From Myxococcota bacterium (GTDB lineage: Bacteria; Myxococcota_A; Polyangia; HGW-17; JAJRWW01), in assembly GCA_024276595.1 (NCBI GenBank), contig JAJRWW010000632.1:1-11607 (forward strand): a stretch of 11,607 bases of DNA. The letters run 5' to 3'. The notes below the pieces were generated by a model. That model saw only the letters and a list, made by a program, of their open reading frames with translations, searched no databases and was not told where the DNA came from. Made by a program: the position numbers and the translations under genes. Of the stretch, positions 1-6,812 are shown piece by piece (the first letter of the stretch is position 1; each line of letters begins with the position of its first letter).

Positions 1-43
1 GCTCTCGCGGCTCTCGCGGCTCTCGCGGCTCTCGCGGCTCTCG
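1..43. repeat. 9-bp tandem repeat at left edge
   Basis: The unit GCTCTCGCG is repeated four times without change, plus seven bases of a fifth copy, and the array runs off the left edge. All three forward frames through it stay open from the edge to stops at 69-71, 82-84 and 90-92, reading Ala-Leu-Ala, Leu-Ser-Arg or Ser-Arg-Gly repeats. It could therefore be the 3' end of an upstream gene or an intergenic microsatellite-like tract. The window does not decide which. Confidence 0.85.
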
Positions 44-74
44 CCCTGGCCCATCCGCCCCATCGGTGTGATAT

Positions 75-1373
75 ATGGGGCTAACCGTGTCTGACTCGCG
101 CCATGGTTGTTTCAGCTTGTGCTCTCGGAGACACCCTGGTCTCCTGGCAGCCCTGGCGCTCCTCTGGACGCTGGATGGCTCCACGGCTGCAGCTCGAAGC
201 GCCTCACCCCGAGCCAAGACCCTCCTGCTGCTCGCCGCCAAGAACCGCTCCCGGGTGACCTCGCGCGCCATCAGGGCGCTCCGAAGCCAGCTCAGCGACA
301 CCTCCCTGGTGCTTCGGGTGGCGTGGGTGAATCGGATGGCGCGCTCCCGGGCCGCTCAGGTGGCCCTGTCGAAGAGGTACGCCTCCACCAGAGGCGTGCT
401 CGCGGTGGCCTGGTACGACGCCAACCAGCCCAACGAGATCCTCATGCTCGCCGCCAGCTCCGGGCGACTGGTGGTACGGCGAGTGACAGGGGCCACCCTG
501 AGCGGTCGCCTGGAGGCGCTCGCAATAATCGTGCGCAGCTCCATGCTCGCCCTGCTGGCGGGCCAGCCCTTGCCCCCGCAGCCACGGGCCCCTCCGCCCG
601 TGCCCGCACGCGCCTCTCCAGCACGGCCGGCGATCCCGCCGCGCCCGAGGAGCACCGGGCCGGCGATCCCGCCGCGCCCGAGGAGCACCGGGCCGGCGAT
701 CCCACCGCGCCCGAGGAGCACCGGGCCGACGATCCCACCGCGCCCGAGGAGCACCGGGCCGGCGATCCCACCGCGCCGGCCGCCACCGCGCGCCCACCCT
801 TCCCCGGTGAGGGGCAAGGCTCGGAGGGGCGAGGCTGGCTGGCGCTTCGGCCTCGGGCTGGAGGCGGGGTACTTCCTGTCGGGGTACTCCTCGGAGGTGG
901 GGGCCGTGAGCGGTGGCGAGCTGGCGGCCATCTTCCACCTGCGCGCCGGCTGGGAGCTGCTGCTGAGCTACCGGGTCACCCAGAAGCTCACCGGCCGGGT
1001 GGGCAGCTCCCGGCTGGATCTCCAACCCCACCCCATCGGCCTGGGCGCCAGGTGGCACCGCCGCTGGGGTCGCTTTCAACTGGCGCTGGCCCTGTCGGTC
1101 ATCATGGACTGGGCGACCCTCTCCACCAGCGTGGACCCGACCACTCACAGGGCGAGCTCAGATGGCGGGGACCTGCTCTGGTCGCTCCTGCCGACCATCT
1201 CGGCCGGGGTGAGCCTCCTGGGGCGACTTCGTCTGGTCCTGGCGGTCTCCGCGCAGGTCGGGCTCAACTGGCGACGCTACGTGCTCGTAAACCAGCAGGT
1301 CACCGAGCCTCTTCTGAGCCCATGGCCGGTGCAACCCTGCTTGATGATAGGCTTCTCGGCGGACATCGTGTGA
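75..1373 (+). CDS. Exported protein: N-terminal domain, Pro/Arg-rich repeat linker, C-terminal beta-barrel-like domain
   Basis: No named family is recognised. From ATG 75 the product is 432 aa. Residues about 20-40 form a signal-peptide-like stretch (basic residues, LLAALALLWTL, then an Ala-rich cleavage-like site). An alpha/beta-looking domain fills about 45-165. A Pro/Arg-rich linker at about 168-250 contains an 11-residue repeat (PAIPPRPRSTG). From W256 to the end there are alternating hydrophobic/polar strands with many Gly and aromatics, as expected for a small outer-membrane barrel. This layout is frequent in myxobacterial envelope proteins. ATG 75 lacks a good ribosome site. GTG 87 has GGGG six bases upstream, and TTG 117 would give a shorter signal peptide, so the start is uncertain. 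The ECF sigma gene begins 68 bp downstream, so this may be a partner or target of that system (inference). Confidence 0.7.
   Translation: MGLTVSDSRHGCFSLCSRRHPGLLAALALLWTLDGSTAAARSASPRAKTLLLLAAKNRSRVTSRAIRALRSQLSDTSLVLRVAWVNRMARSRAAQVALSKRYASTRGVLAVAWYDANQPNEILMLAASSGRLVVRRVTGATLSGRLEALAIIVRSSMLALLAGQPLPPQPRAPPPVPARASPARPAIPPRPRSTGPAIPPRPRSTGPAIPPRPRSTGPTIPPRPRSTGPAIPPRRPPPRAHPSPVRGKARRGEAGWRFGLGLEAGYFLSGYSSEVGAVSGGELAAIFHLRAGWELLLSYRVTQKLTGRVGSSRLDLQPHPIGLGARWHRRWGRFQLALALSVIMDWATLSTSVDPTTHRASSDGGDLLWSLLPTISAGVSLLGRLRLVLAVSAQVGLNWRRYVLVNQQVTEPLLSPWPVQPCLMIGFSADIV
627..777 (+). repeat. 33-bp tandem repeat inside the Pro-rich linker
   Basis: Four full 33-bp units begin at 627, 660, 693 and 726, followed by a partial fifth from 759 to 777. 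Units differ by only one or two substitutions (gcgatcccg/gcgatccca; ccggcg/ccgacg). The length is a multiple of three and encodes PAIPPRPRSTG repeats (one PTIPPRPRSTG), so changes in copy number keep the reading frame. The repeat joins the N-terminal domain to the barrel-like domain and probably acts as an extended spacer. Confidence 0.95.
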
Positions 1374-1441
1374 CCGAGGGCTGTGGGGAGCAAAAAAAGA
1401 TGTGTCTGAAGCCACCCCATGCGGCCCACTAAGACAACAGG

Positions 1442-2092
1442 ATGATGAGTGTGTCGCCCTCGTCCCCCAAGGAGGCAGATGCCTCGCCCCAGGCTGACCT
1501 GGAGCTCGCCCGGGCCGCGGGGCGGGGAGAGGCGCGCGCCAGGCAGCTACTGGCCCAGCGGCTGTTTGACCATGTGCGCGCCACCGTCTCCTATCTGGCC
1601 GGGGGCGACCCGGACAAGGACGACCTGGTGCAGCTCTCCATGATAGAGATACTTCGCTCTGCCAGCAGCTTCAGGGCCGAAGGCCCCCTGGATGCATGGG
1701 CTGATCGGATCACTGTCCGAACCTCCTTCAGAGCCCTCAAGGCCCGTCGGCGTCGGGAGGAGCCCCTGCGCGGCTCCGAGGACGTCCACGTGGCGCAGGA
1801 TCGGCTGGAGGCCTCTTTTTCTGAAAAGGAGACCACCGCGCTGGACCAGGAGATCCAGAGGCGGGAGCTTCACCGGCGGCTGGCCACGGTGCTGGGTCGC
1901 CTGGGCCCCCGGCGCCGAGCTGTGGTGGTGCTCCGCTGGGTGCACGGATACGGAGTGGAGGAGATCGCCAGGATCACCGACTCCCGACCCAACACAGTGC
2001 GTGGGCGTCTTCGCCGCGGCAAGCGGCAGCTCCGCAAGCTCATTCTCGCCGATCCGGTGCTGGCAGGATGGGAGCCTTGGGTGAAAACATGA
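1442..2092 (+). CDS. RNA polymerase sigma factor, ECF (sigma-70 family)
   Basis: This is a 216-aa alternative sigma factor that would direct RNA polymerase to a limited set of promoters. Region 2 lies at about 41-105: a hydrophobic helix, DPDKDDLVQLSMIEILR, then GPLDAWADRITVRTSFRALKARRRR. A charged linker follows, then region 4 at about 140-203, where LGPRRRAVVVLRWVHGYGVEEIA and NTVRGRLRRGKRQLRKL form the helix-turn-helix that reads the -35 element. There is no region 1.1 or 3, as expected for the ECF group. The start is uncertain among ATG 1442, ATG 1445 and GTG 1451. AGG at 1439-1441 is too close to the ATGs but well placed for GTG 1451. The stop TGA is shared with the ATGA start of the downstream FecR-type gene, indicating translational coupling of sigma and putative anti-sigma. 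Confidence 0.92.
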   Translation: MMSVSPSSPKEADASPQADLELARAAGRGEARARQLLAQRLFDHVRATVSYLAGGDPDKDDLVQLSMIEILRSASSFRAEGPLDAWADRITVRTSFRALKARRRREEPLRGSEDVHVAQDRLEASFSEKETTALDQEIQRRELHRRLATVLGRLGPRRRAVVVLRWVHGYGVEEIARITDSRPNTVRGRLRRGKRQLRKLILADPVLAGWEPWVKT

Positions 2093-3732
2093 GCCGTGAA
2101 GACCCGAGCTTCGCCGACTGTGCGCGCCTGGAGCAGCTCCTGCTCGACTCCGAGAGGGCGGCCTGGGCAGAGGACGACCGCGCCTTTGGGGAGGCCCATC
2201 TGTCCACCTGTGCAGCCTGTCGAACCGAGCTGGCGCTGCTGGAGGAGCTTCGCTTCGATGGGACCGCTCCGGCGGCCATGCCCCTGGACGACCTCGCCCG
2301 TCGCCGCGCGATAACCCAGCTCGTGGCAGCCTCAGGAGAGAGGGAGATGGGCGGCGTGAGCGCTGGCCGGAGCCGCTGGATCTGGGCGGTGGTTGGCCTG
2401 GCGGCCTGCCTGGTGACGGCCCTGGCGGTGACCTTCTGGCCGCGTGACATGCAGCGTCTGCCCGGAGAGAGGGCGACCACTCCGAAAGCGGCGACCGCGC
2501 TGGTCCTCCTTCGCTCGGGCGACGCCCTCCTGGGTCGCGACCCCCTGCGCCTCACGGACCGACCACGCACAGGCCAACGGATCGACTCCCGGGCAGGGGG
2601 CGCCGCCCTGCGTCTGCCCCAGGGCAGCACCCTCCTGCTTGGAGCCCAGACGGCCCTGACCCTGGATCACCTCACCCCAGAGCGTGTGCAGGTCCGCCTG
2701 ACGAGGGGGGATCTGCTGGTGTCCGTGACGCACCGTCGGAGGGGCCAGGTCTTCGAGGTCCGCACCCCTTCCGGGAGCATCACGGTGAAGGGCACCGCGT
2801 TCTCCCTGTACGCAACTGGAAACTACACAGCCCTGCGCGTCCTGCGCGGGGTCGTTCGGGTCCAAGAGCCTGGCAGCAAGGCGCGGGACGTCCGCCCGGG
2901 CCGGCTGGTGGTTTTGGGGAAGGGCCTGGCCGCCTCCCTCGCCCACCGCATGGGCGTCGCCGGGCAGCGGCGCGCCGCTCGGGTTCTGTGGCTGCTGCCT
3001 CCAGTGGAGGACCCACGCGGTCACGCCACCTTGAGGTTGCAGACAGCCCCTCCCGGCGCCGCGGTGTTCGTGGACGGCACGCCGGTGGGGATCACGCCCC
3101 TGGCTGCCCACCTGGAGCCCGGCCTGCGCAAGGTTACCCTGCGCCTCGCCGGTCGCGACACGGTGCGTGAGTCCATCTCCCTGGAGCCGGCACAGGTCAA
3201 GGAGCGCCGCTTCGAGCTCAAGGCTCGTCGAGGAGCCGAAGGAGCGGGGCTCTCGGAGCTTGTGGACAAGCCCTCCCGCAACGTGGCGCCTGTGCAAAAG
3301 ACGAGCTCCTCGGTCCATTCGCGATCGGCCGGACGAGGCCCCACCGCCCGCGAGCTCCTGGAGCGCGCCCAGACCCACCGCGCGGCTCGCCGCTGGTCTG
3401 GCGCCATGGCAGCCTACCGAGAGCTCATCCGACGCCACCCGGCCACACCAGAGGGCCGCGCCGCGCTTGTGTCCCTGGGCATCATACTGCTCGGTCCAGG
3501 TCGCGACGCCGCGGGAGCCCTGCGCGCCTTCGACAGGTACCTGGCCATTACTCGGCGGGGGGACCTGGCTCAGGAGGCCACCTTTGGCCGCGCCCTGGCC
3601 CTGCGCCGCCTGGGTCGAAGGGCAGCCGAGATGACCGCCTTGAAGGATCTCCTCGCGCGCTGGCCCCGGGCCTTGCAAGCGGCCCAGGCCCGCCGCCGCC
3701 TACACCACCTCTCGGCCGCCAGATCGAAATGA
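2089..3732 (+). CDS. Membrane anti-sigma-like protein: zinc-finger, FecR, PEGA and TPR regions
   Basis: From ATG 2089 the product is 547 aa. This start forms an ATGA overlap with the sigma stop; an in-frame ATG at 2068 would add seven residues. N-terminal residues 1-60 hold a zinc anti-sigma pattern, H37-x3-C41-x2-C44, with C11 upstream. A single membrane helix at about 97-118 (WIWAVVGLAACLVTALAVTF) puts the rest in the periplasm. A FecR-like beta domain spans about 170-280 (LPQGSTLLLG, FEVRTPSGSITVKGTAFSLY, LRGVVRVQEPG). A PEGA domain spans about 311-375 (APPGAAVFVDGTPVGITPL). TPR-like helices fill about 420-540 (ARRWSGAMAAYRELIRRHP). The likely job is to hold the adjacent ECF sigma at the membrane and respond to an envelope signal. 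FecR and ZAS roles are established for the families; the partnership here is inferred from the overlap. Confidence 0.88.
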   Translation: MSREDPSFADCARLEQLLLDSERAAWAEDDRAFGEAHLSTCAACRTELALLEELRFDGTAPAAMPLDDLARRRAITQLVAASGEREMGGVSAGRSRWIWAVVGLAACLVTALAVTFWPRDMQRLPGERATTPKAATALVLLRSGDALLGRDPLRLTDRPRTGQRIDSRAGGAALRLPQGSTLLLGAQTALTLDHLTPERVQVRLTRGDLLVSVTHRRRGQVFEVRTPSGSITVKGTAFSLYATGNYTALRVLRGVVRVQEPGSKARDVRPGRLVVLGKGLAASLAHRMGVAGQRRAARVLWLLPPVEDPRGHATLRLQTAPPGAAVFVDGTPVGITPLAAHLEPGLRKVTLRLAGRDTVRESISLEPAQVKERRFELKARRGAEGAGLSELVDKPSRNVAPVQKTSSSVHSRSAGRGPTARELLERAQTHRAARRWSGAMAAYRELIRRHPATPEGRAALVSLGIILLGPGRDAAGALRAFDRYLAITRRGDLAQEATFGRALALRRLGRRAAEMTALKDLLARWPRALQAAQARRRLHHLSAARSK

Positions 3733-3745
3733 GTGGGAGTTGCCC

Positions 3746-4357
3746 GTGCTGACCTCGACCCTTCGCACAACCTGGTTGCCTCCACTCGCCGCCCTCTCAC
3801 TCACCACGGCGGTGACCCTCCTGGGGGCGAGCTGCATGCCTGACCAGGTGATGGTAAGGGGTGTCACCGCACCGGTGTGCGGGAACGGAGACCTGGAGGG
3901 CGACGAGGAGTGCGACGATGGAAACAACACCGACGGCGACGGCTGCAGCGCCTCCTGCCAGACCGAGCCCGCCGCCGAGACCGACTGTGCCGACGGCCTG
4001 GACAACGATGGAGACGGGCTAGTGGACTGCGGCGACCCCGACTGCCAGGGCGACCCTGCCTGCGCCTCCACCTGCGGCGACGGCATCCTGGACCCCGGAG
4101 AGGGCTGTGACGACGGCAACAACACCGACGGCGACGGCTGCAGCGCCCTCTGTGAGCTGGAGGTCTCCGTGGAAACGATCTGCGACGATCGGGTCGACAA
4201 CGACTCTGACGGCCTGGTGGACTGCGCCGACACGGACTGCCGGGACGACGCCTTCTGCCTCTGCGGCAACGGCGTCCTGGACCCTGGAGAGGCCTGCGAC
4301 GACGGCAACAACATCGACGGCGACGGCTGCTCCTCGAGCTGCCAGCTCGAGGGTTAG
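3746..4357 (+). CDS. Cys-rich surface protein with three myxobacterial disulfide repeats (DUF4215-like), probable lipoprotein
   Basis: The product is 203 aa from GTG 3746, chosen because GGGAG at 3735-3739 lies six bases upstream. TTG 3740 is in frame but directly abuts that site. An N-terminal hydrophobic segment ends in LLGASC, a loose lipobox match, so lipidation is possible but not certain. Three Cys-rich repeats start near residues 45, 110 and 173, each CG-(N/D)-G...CDDGNN-x-DGDGCS...C. They alternate with two spacers of the type DCADGLDNDGDGLVDCGDPDC. The Asp/Asn/Gly loops resemble calcium-binding loops and the paired Cys suggest disulfides, so an extracytoplasmic location is expected. 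It starts 13 bp after the FecR-type gene and is probably co-transcribed. No enzyme motif is present; a structural or adhesive role is a guess. Confidence 0.85.
   Translation: MLTSTLRTTWLPPLAALSLTTAVTLLGASCMPDQVMVRGVTAPVCGNGDLEGDEECDDGNNTDGDGCSASCQTEPAAETDCADGLDNDGDGLVDCGDPDCQGDPACASTCGDGILDPGEGCDDGNNTDGDGCSALCELEVSVETICDDRVDNDSDGLVDCADTDCRDDAFCLCGNGVLDPGEACDDGNNIDGDGCSSSCQLEG
3911..4333 (+). repeat. Three dispersed 39-bp copies of the CDDGNN-x-DGDGCS coding repeat
   Basis: Near-identical 39-bp copies lie at 3911-3949, 4106-4144 and 4295-4333. Each encodes CDDGNN(T/I)DGDGC plus Ser. Third-position differences are few, so the copies come from duplication of a larger repeat-plus-spacer unit of about 190 bp. 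Confidence 0.9.
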
Positions 4358-4358
4358 C

Positions 4359-4392
4359 GAGGCTCTGCCTCACACCGACGAGGCTGAGCCTC
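4359..4392. terminator. Two tandem GAGGC/GCCTC hairpins in the convergent gap
   Basis: GAGGC (4359-4363) pairs with GCCTC (4367-4371) around a TCT loop. A second GAGGC (4380-4384) pairs with GCCTC (4388-4392) around TGA. They sit immediately after the stop of the Cys-rich gene, between convergent genes, where a terminator is expected. Neither is followed by a T-run, so they are not textbook intrinsic terminators. The rest of 4393-4484 shows no other clear feature. Confidence 0.4.
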
Positions 4393-4484
4393 CCACAACA
4401 GCGCCCCACCCCGGAAGGTGCCCTGTCGAGCTTGGCGGCAAGACCTGGGGGATCATGGCCAGGCAGTCATGTTGACATCCGCAT

Positions 4485-6347
4485 TTAGGGCGCCACGAAT
4501 ATGCGATGCCTGTCTATGACCCGACTGTTGCCGTCCGCGTCGTGGGCGCGAGCCTCCAGCAGGTGGGGGCAAGGAGAGAGCCCTGCCGTATCGAATGTCC
4601 CCACAAAGCCCACCTGTGAGCAGCCCGGGTACTCCGGCCATACCGCGCACACGTCCGGGCGGCTGGCTCCGTAGCTGAGCGGCACGGTCGTCACTCCATC
4701 GATGACCAGCTCCACCGACGTGACGCCCTTGTTGTCCAGCGCCCAGCCGTGTACAGATACCTGCCCGGACACGGTCTCATCCTCGGCCGGGCCGTCCAGG
4801 CTCCCAAATGGGGCGAGGTTTGCATCCAGCCACTGGGCCTCACTGCTCACGGTGGCCAAGGAGCCAAGGATGAGGTACGACCGCGCTCGGATTGTGCCCG
4901 AGGCAGGGATCCCGAAAGCGAACAGCGGACGGAAGTTGTTGAAGGGCAGGGAGCGGAGCTGCCAGCCCTGCCAGTTGACGAGCCGGTTCTCTGTGGAGAG
5001 CCCAACGCCATAGTCGAGGCTGTCGTTCTGCATGGTCACCCAGCCGCCGGTGCTCGAAAAGCTCTCGTAGAAGAACCCGTCGTTGCCAGGAGTGTCGATG
5101 GCAATCTCCTGCCCACCTGAGTTGAACAACCGCCAGAGATCCGGTCCCTGGTTGCCATTGCCAGTGTAGACCGTGGGGAGCTCCTGGGCTGTGGAGGCGT
5201 GATCTAGCGAACCCAGGTTGATGAGCGTGTAGTCCAGCTCCACAACGTGCTCGCGGACAAACCGGACCCGCTGGATCACCCTGACATCGGACTGGCGAAC
5301 GCTCAGCACGGGATCGCTGCAACAGTTGTCATCACAGTCCTGTCGGTCCCAGTTGGGGTTCCAAAAAAGAGGAGTTGTTGTCACGGTGATGGCGCCGTCG
5401 ACCTCGTCCACGCTCTCCACGCCCGAGCCGTTGTTGCACCGGTTGCCCCCCTGCACTGGATTCCAGCCCAGGTAGGTGATGGAGAAGGGGCAGGTCGTGG
5501 GGGTCGACTGGCAGGAGGCGTTCCAGGCGCAGTTCTGCATGTGCCGGTCGGGATCGTAGAAGGCTACCTGGACCTCCCGGCCCGTGTCATTGGCGTCGAT
5601 GACGTTGGTGTTGTTCATTCCCGGGAGGCCGTTGGACATGCCAAAGAAAATGATCGTGCCGCCCCACTGCTCCCTGACACCGATCTTGATGGTGCCGGCC
5701 TGGTTGTAAACGTAGTGGTCGAAAAAGCCTGCCCACCAGGTCGACTCGAACAGCCCCGCCGGGGACTCCCCCGGAAGCGGCGCGTCCGGCACTGGGTCGG
5801 GGACCGGGACCGAGGGGCATCCGCCAGTACACTCCGGGAGGCCGGCGCAGTCGGCGTCGTCGCAGTCGCTGACCCCGTCACCGTCGTTGTCCTGGCCGTC
5901 ACTGCAGCAGACCTCGGTGGCGCCGCCGCAGTGACCAGCCCCACAGGTGTCGTTCTCGGTGCACAGATCTCCGTCGTTGCACGGCGTCCCATCCGCAGCC
6001 TCGAGCATCCCGCATGCTCCGGTCCCTGGGTCGCAGTGGTTCGCAAGACACTCGGTGTCCTGGCTCGGGTCGCAGGTGACCACCGTTGCGGGATCAACCG
6101 TGCAGAAGCTGCCCTCGCAGACGAGGGTGCCGTTGCACAGATCCCCGTCCTCGAACTGAGCGCAGTCGGACATCTCGACGCACTCGTGCAAGGGGGCAGC
6201 GTCCGGCTCCAATCTCCCGTCTGGTGTGATCGCACCGTCCCCACTGACCGCGCCGTCAACCTGCCGTGTGACCTGGGGACCACAGCCGCCGCTGACCACC
6301 AGGGCCAACGCCAAGAGGATGAATGGCGTCCTGCTGGCAACTGACAT
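4485..6347 (-). CDS. Large Cys-rich lipoprotein with C-terminal Ig-like domain, function unknown
   Basis: The product is 620 aa from the ATG at 6347, preceded by AGGAGG four bases upstream; a longer in-frame start at 6395 lacks this site. The signal peptide FILLALALVVSGGC ends in a lipobox-like VVSGGC, so it is probably membrane-anchored and exported. Residues about 50-190 are Cys-rich with motifs such as DLCNGTLVC, CNDGDLCTENDTC and DGQDNDGDGVSDCDDADC, common in myxobacterial surface proteins. A middle region of about 350 residues rich in Trp, Tyr, Asn and Gly (for example DTGREVQVAFYDPDRHMQNC and TPLFWNPNWDRQDC) is probably all beta but not recognised. The last about 100 residues (SLDGPAEDETVSGQVSVHGWALDN to HDADGNSRVID) resemble a bacterial Ig-like domain. 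No catalytic motif is seen. It is convergent with the smaller Cys-rich gene, with which it shares the DNDGDG motif. Confidence 0.85.
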   Translation of the reverse strand: MSVASRTPFILLALALVVSGGCGPQVTRQVDGAVSGDGAITPDGRLEPDAAPLHECVEMSDCAQFEDGDLCNGTLVCEGSFCTVDPATVVTCDPSQDTECLANHCDPGTGACGMLEAADGTPCNDGDLCTENDTCGAGHCGGATEVCCSDGQDNDGDGVSDCDDADCAGLPECTGGCPSVPVPDPVPDAPLPGESPAGLFESTWWAGFFDHYVYNQAGTIKIGVREQWGGTIIFFGMSNGLPGMNNTNVIDANDTGREVQVAFYDPDRHMQNCAWNASCQSTPTTCPFSITYLGWNPVQGGNRCNNGSGVESVDEVDGAITVTTTPLFWNPNWDRQDCDDNCCSDPVLSVRQSDVRVIQRVRFVREHVVELDYTLINLGSLDHASTAQELPTVYTGNGNQGPDLWRLFNSGGQEIAIDTPGNDGFFYESFSSTGGWVTMQNDSLDYGVGLSTENRLVNWQGWQLRSLPFNNFRPLFAFGIPASGTIRARSYLILGSLATVSSEAQWLDANLAPFGSLDGPAEDETVSGQVSVHGWALDNKGVTSVELVIDGVTTVPLSYGASRPDVCAVWPEYPGCSQVGFVGTFDTAGLSPCPHLLEARAHDADGNSRVIDRHRIFVAP

Positions 6348-6351
6348 GGCG

Positions 6352-6357
6352 CCTCCT
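6352..6357 (-). promoter_or_regulatory. Ribosome binding site AGGAGG fixing the lipoprotein start
   Basis: On the minus strand AGGAGG precedes the ATG at 6347 by four bases. It selects this start over the in-frame ATG at 6395 and places the signal peptide at the true N-terminus. Confidence 0.8.
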
Positions 6358-6405
6358 GTGGTTCGATGCCCGGCGTACGGGAACAATGCTGACATCAGTT
6401 GCTAC

Positions 6406-6411
6406 AGTATA
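6406..6411 (-). promoter_or_regulatory. Candidate -10 box (TATACT) for the lipoprotein gene
   Basis: TATACT on the minus strand lies about 59 bp upstream of the ATG at 6347, in a locally AT-richer stretch. It differs from TATAAT at one position. No convincing -35 was found: the nearest TGAC-containing hexamer, GTGACG, has a 19-bp spacer. The call rests on the -10 and its position. Confidence 0.4.
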
Positions 6412-6453
6412 CACATTCAGAAGAACATGTCGTCACACCCGCAGACACAATCG

Positions 6454-6473
6454 CGACAATGGGCGACAATGGG
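6454..6473. repeat. Perfect 10-bp direct repeat CGACAATGGG x2
   Basis: Two adjacent identical copies at 6454-6463 and 6464-6473 lie upstream of the lipoprotein promoter candidate in the divergent gap. One-turn spacing is compatible with a tandem protein-binding site, but no family is recognised. Confidence 0.6.
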
Positions 6474-6572
6474 CCACGCTAGATCCCTTGAGGACGAGAA
6501 TCTGTCGCAAATGAGTCAAGCTTTGGATCAGGCGCACGACGCGGCACCAACAAGCCGGCGCACCTGCGACGG

Positions 6573-6623
6573 CCGGCGACGAGTGTCGCCGGGCTGAGGG
6601 GAGGGGGCCCCGCGGGCCGCGGG
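6573..6623. other. Two GC-rich hairpins in the 465-bp divergent intergenic region
   Basis: CCGGCGAC (6573-6580) pairs with GTCGCCGG (6585-6592) across a GAGT loop. CCCGCG (6609-6614) pairs with CGCGGG (6618-6623) across GGC. Neither has a T-run. The full gap 6348-6812 otherwise holds the leftward promoter candidate, the 10-bp direct repeat and TATAGT boxes at 6663-6668 and 6785-6790. The second of these could serve the kinase gene but has no good -35. No small gene is supported. Confidence 0.35.
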
Positions 6624-6812
6624 TAGTGGCCTGCGGGGGAGGGGAACCGCAGAGCTCCCCTCTATAGTCAGGCTAGCGAGGCCCCAGCTACGGGCAGAAA
6701 CACCAACATCGGCGGCCACCCCTGCTCGACACCGCCTCGTCGGTCTGAGGCGCAGCCTCGCTGGCGGTCCTGTCGCCGGGGCTGTATAGTGTGAGCAGCT
6801 TCGACCTCCACC

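Noticed and set aside
627..777. Tandem repeat considered as a CRISPR array
   Set aside because: Units are contiguous, without unique spacers, and encode an in-frame peptide repeat.
107..1432. Long overlapping open frame in +2 and several minus-strand frames over the first gene
   Set aside because: The 33-bp repeat and high GC keep several frames open. Only the frame from 75 has a signal peptide followed by barrel-like strands and a clean third-position GC pattern.
6762..6776. Possible sigma-54 promoter TGGCGGTCCTGTCGC before the kinase
   Set aside because: The spacing is right but only TGGC, one T and GC match. Such matches are expected by chance in GC-rich DNA, and no TGTAG dyad lies upstream.
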